Shown: positions 63,532 through 64,000 of the stretch, piece after piece
How the letters are laid out: each line of letters opens with the position of its first letter
Numbering within the stretch: the stretch's first letter is position 1
Assembly: GCF_024171925.1 (NCBI RefSeq)
Contig: NZ_JAMTCO010000009.1
Location: 1 to 64,000 of the forward strand
DNA from: Actinokineospora diospyrosa
GTDB lineage: Bacteria > Actinomycetota > Actinomycetes > Mycobacteriales > Pseudonocardiaceae
Length of the DNA stretch: 64,000 nucleotides
Direction: 5' to 3'
The notes under the pieces: model-generated
The model's database searches: none
What the model was told of the DNA's origin: nothing
What the model saw: the letters and a program-made list of their open reading frames with translations, nothing else
Translations under genes and position numbers: made by a program

Positions 63532-64000
63532 TCAGTCCTTGACGTCGGGGCAGTATTGCGCAAGGGCGGCCGCCCGGCCTGCCTCGACCTCGGCGTCGGT
63601 CGCCACCCCGGTCGTGGCGCGCACCCAGGCGGCGATCGAGGCCAGGTTGAACCGCTGCGTCTCGATCGAGTTCGGGTCATCGGCGACCGCGCCGACCAGG
63701 TGGAGCGCGAGGCCGAGGGCCGCCCCGTCCCACCCGGGCCCGACGAAGAGCGACCCCGCCGCGCTGCCGGCGAACTCGACCGGGACCGTGTGCTCCAACT
63801 CGAGCCGGGTGTGGGTGTCGTCGCCTGATAGCCGTACCTCGACCAGGCTGCTCGGCCCGCCGAAGGTGACTCTCAGTCGCGAGGGTGGCTCGCAATGCAG
63901 GATCTCCCCGCCCGCGTTGCCCTCCAGTTGGAACTGTCCACCCGCGCGCAGGTCGCCGCTGATCGGCAGGAACCACCGCCGCAGCCGTGCCGGGTCGGTC
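63532..64000 (-). CDS. SRPBCC/AHSA1-type protein, 5' end outside the window
   Basis: The visible ~155 residues begin inside a START-like fold: LRRWFLPISGDLRAGGQFQL, ILHCEPPSRLRVTFGG, and a C-terminal long helix with GPGWDGAALGLALHLVGAV. This matches actinobacterial Aha1-homology SRPBCC proteins, which bind hydrophobic ligands and often sit beside ArsR regulators. The start lies beyond 64000. Role unknown. Confidence 0.85.
   Translation of the reverse strand, partial: TDPARLRRWFLPISGDLRAGGQFQLEGNAGGEILHCEPPSRLRVTFGGPSSLVEVRLSGDDTHTRLELEHTVPVEFAGSAAGSLFVGPGWDGAALGLALHLVGAVADDPNSIETQRFNLASIAAWVRATTGVATDAEVEAGRAAALAQYCPDVKD

Overview
The window is about 70% G+C or higher, almost fully coding, and rich in GTG/TTG starts. 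It carries Das-type chitin genes, WhiB, Spo0M and a four-gene conservon. This points to a filamentous actinomycete, probably of the Pseudonocardiaceae (Saccharothrix / Actinosynnema / Actinokineospora type). The family is inferred from gene content; no rRNA or tRNA gene is visible to test it.

Layout. 1-384: a palindromic, tandemly repeated non-coding element that recurs inverted at 31.7-32.2 kb. 385-2410: a SEFIR-domain protein and a MarR-GNAT fusion. 2583-9978: a chitin module with a secreted GH18 chitinase, dasD-dasC-dasB-dasA, and divergent dasR, with DasR-operator (dre) matches before the chitinase and dasA. 10224-18216: a second amino-sugar block. On the minus strand are GH20 hexosaminidase, lactonase, N-acyl-D-amino-acid deacylase and a PLP D-amino-acid deaminase; on the plus strand are a PfkB 2-keto-3-deoxysugar kinase, an IclR regulator and RidA. 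Together these read as a route for C1-oxidised N-acetylglucosamine (N-acetylglucosaminate to 2-keto-3-deoxygluconate).

18294-27374: Spo0M, a small PPOX-like oxidoreductase, a beheaded RHS/YD-repeat gene with a nuclease tip and two SUKH-type immunity genes, then two paralogous secreted proteins with a metzincin motif (HExxHxxGxxH plus Met-turn) on either side of a response regulator lacking its phospho-acceptor Asp, and a DRGH nuclease. 27765-31702: a complete Cvn conservon. 31703-32850: 1.1 kb of repeats, including a 121/122-bp duplication carrying four DnaA-box-like sites and nine ~33-bp tandem units. 32839-35216: two CNNM/CBS transporters. 35855-38373: an indole prenyltransferase and tryptophanase pair.

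38408-44050: DUF998 membrane protein, UDG-like protein, topoisomerase IB, GH65 phosphorylase with beta-phosphoglucomutase. 44153-49224: a stress/partner-switching region (STAS, WhiB, RsbW-like ATPase, holin-X/DUF3618/DUF4235 envelope genes, and a PAS-PP2C-ATPase-STAS protein). 49228-59862: F420 oxidoreductase, DUF5709, carboxylate-amine ligase, CYTH-CHAD protein, Ca2+/cation antiporter, STAS, SDR-DUF2867, MalQ. 59902-63122: a 36-residue peptide gene, an unrecognised gene, a P450 with its ferredoxin, and HisG. A truncated SRPBCC gene runs off the right edge.

The strongest leads are the oxidised-GlcNAc pathway tied to the das regulon, the RHS toxin island, the twin metzincin-like proteins with an atypical regulator, and the DnaA-box repeat locus.
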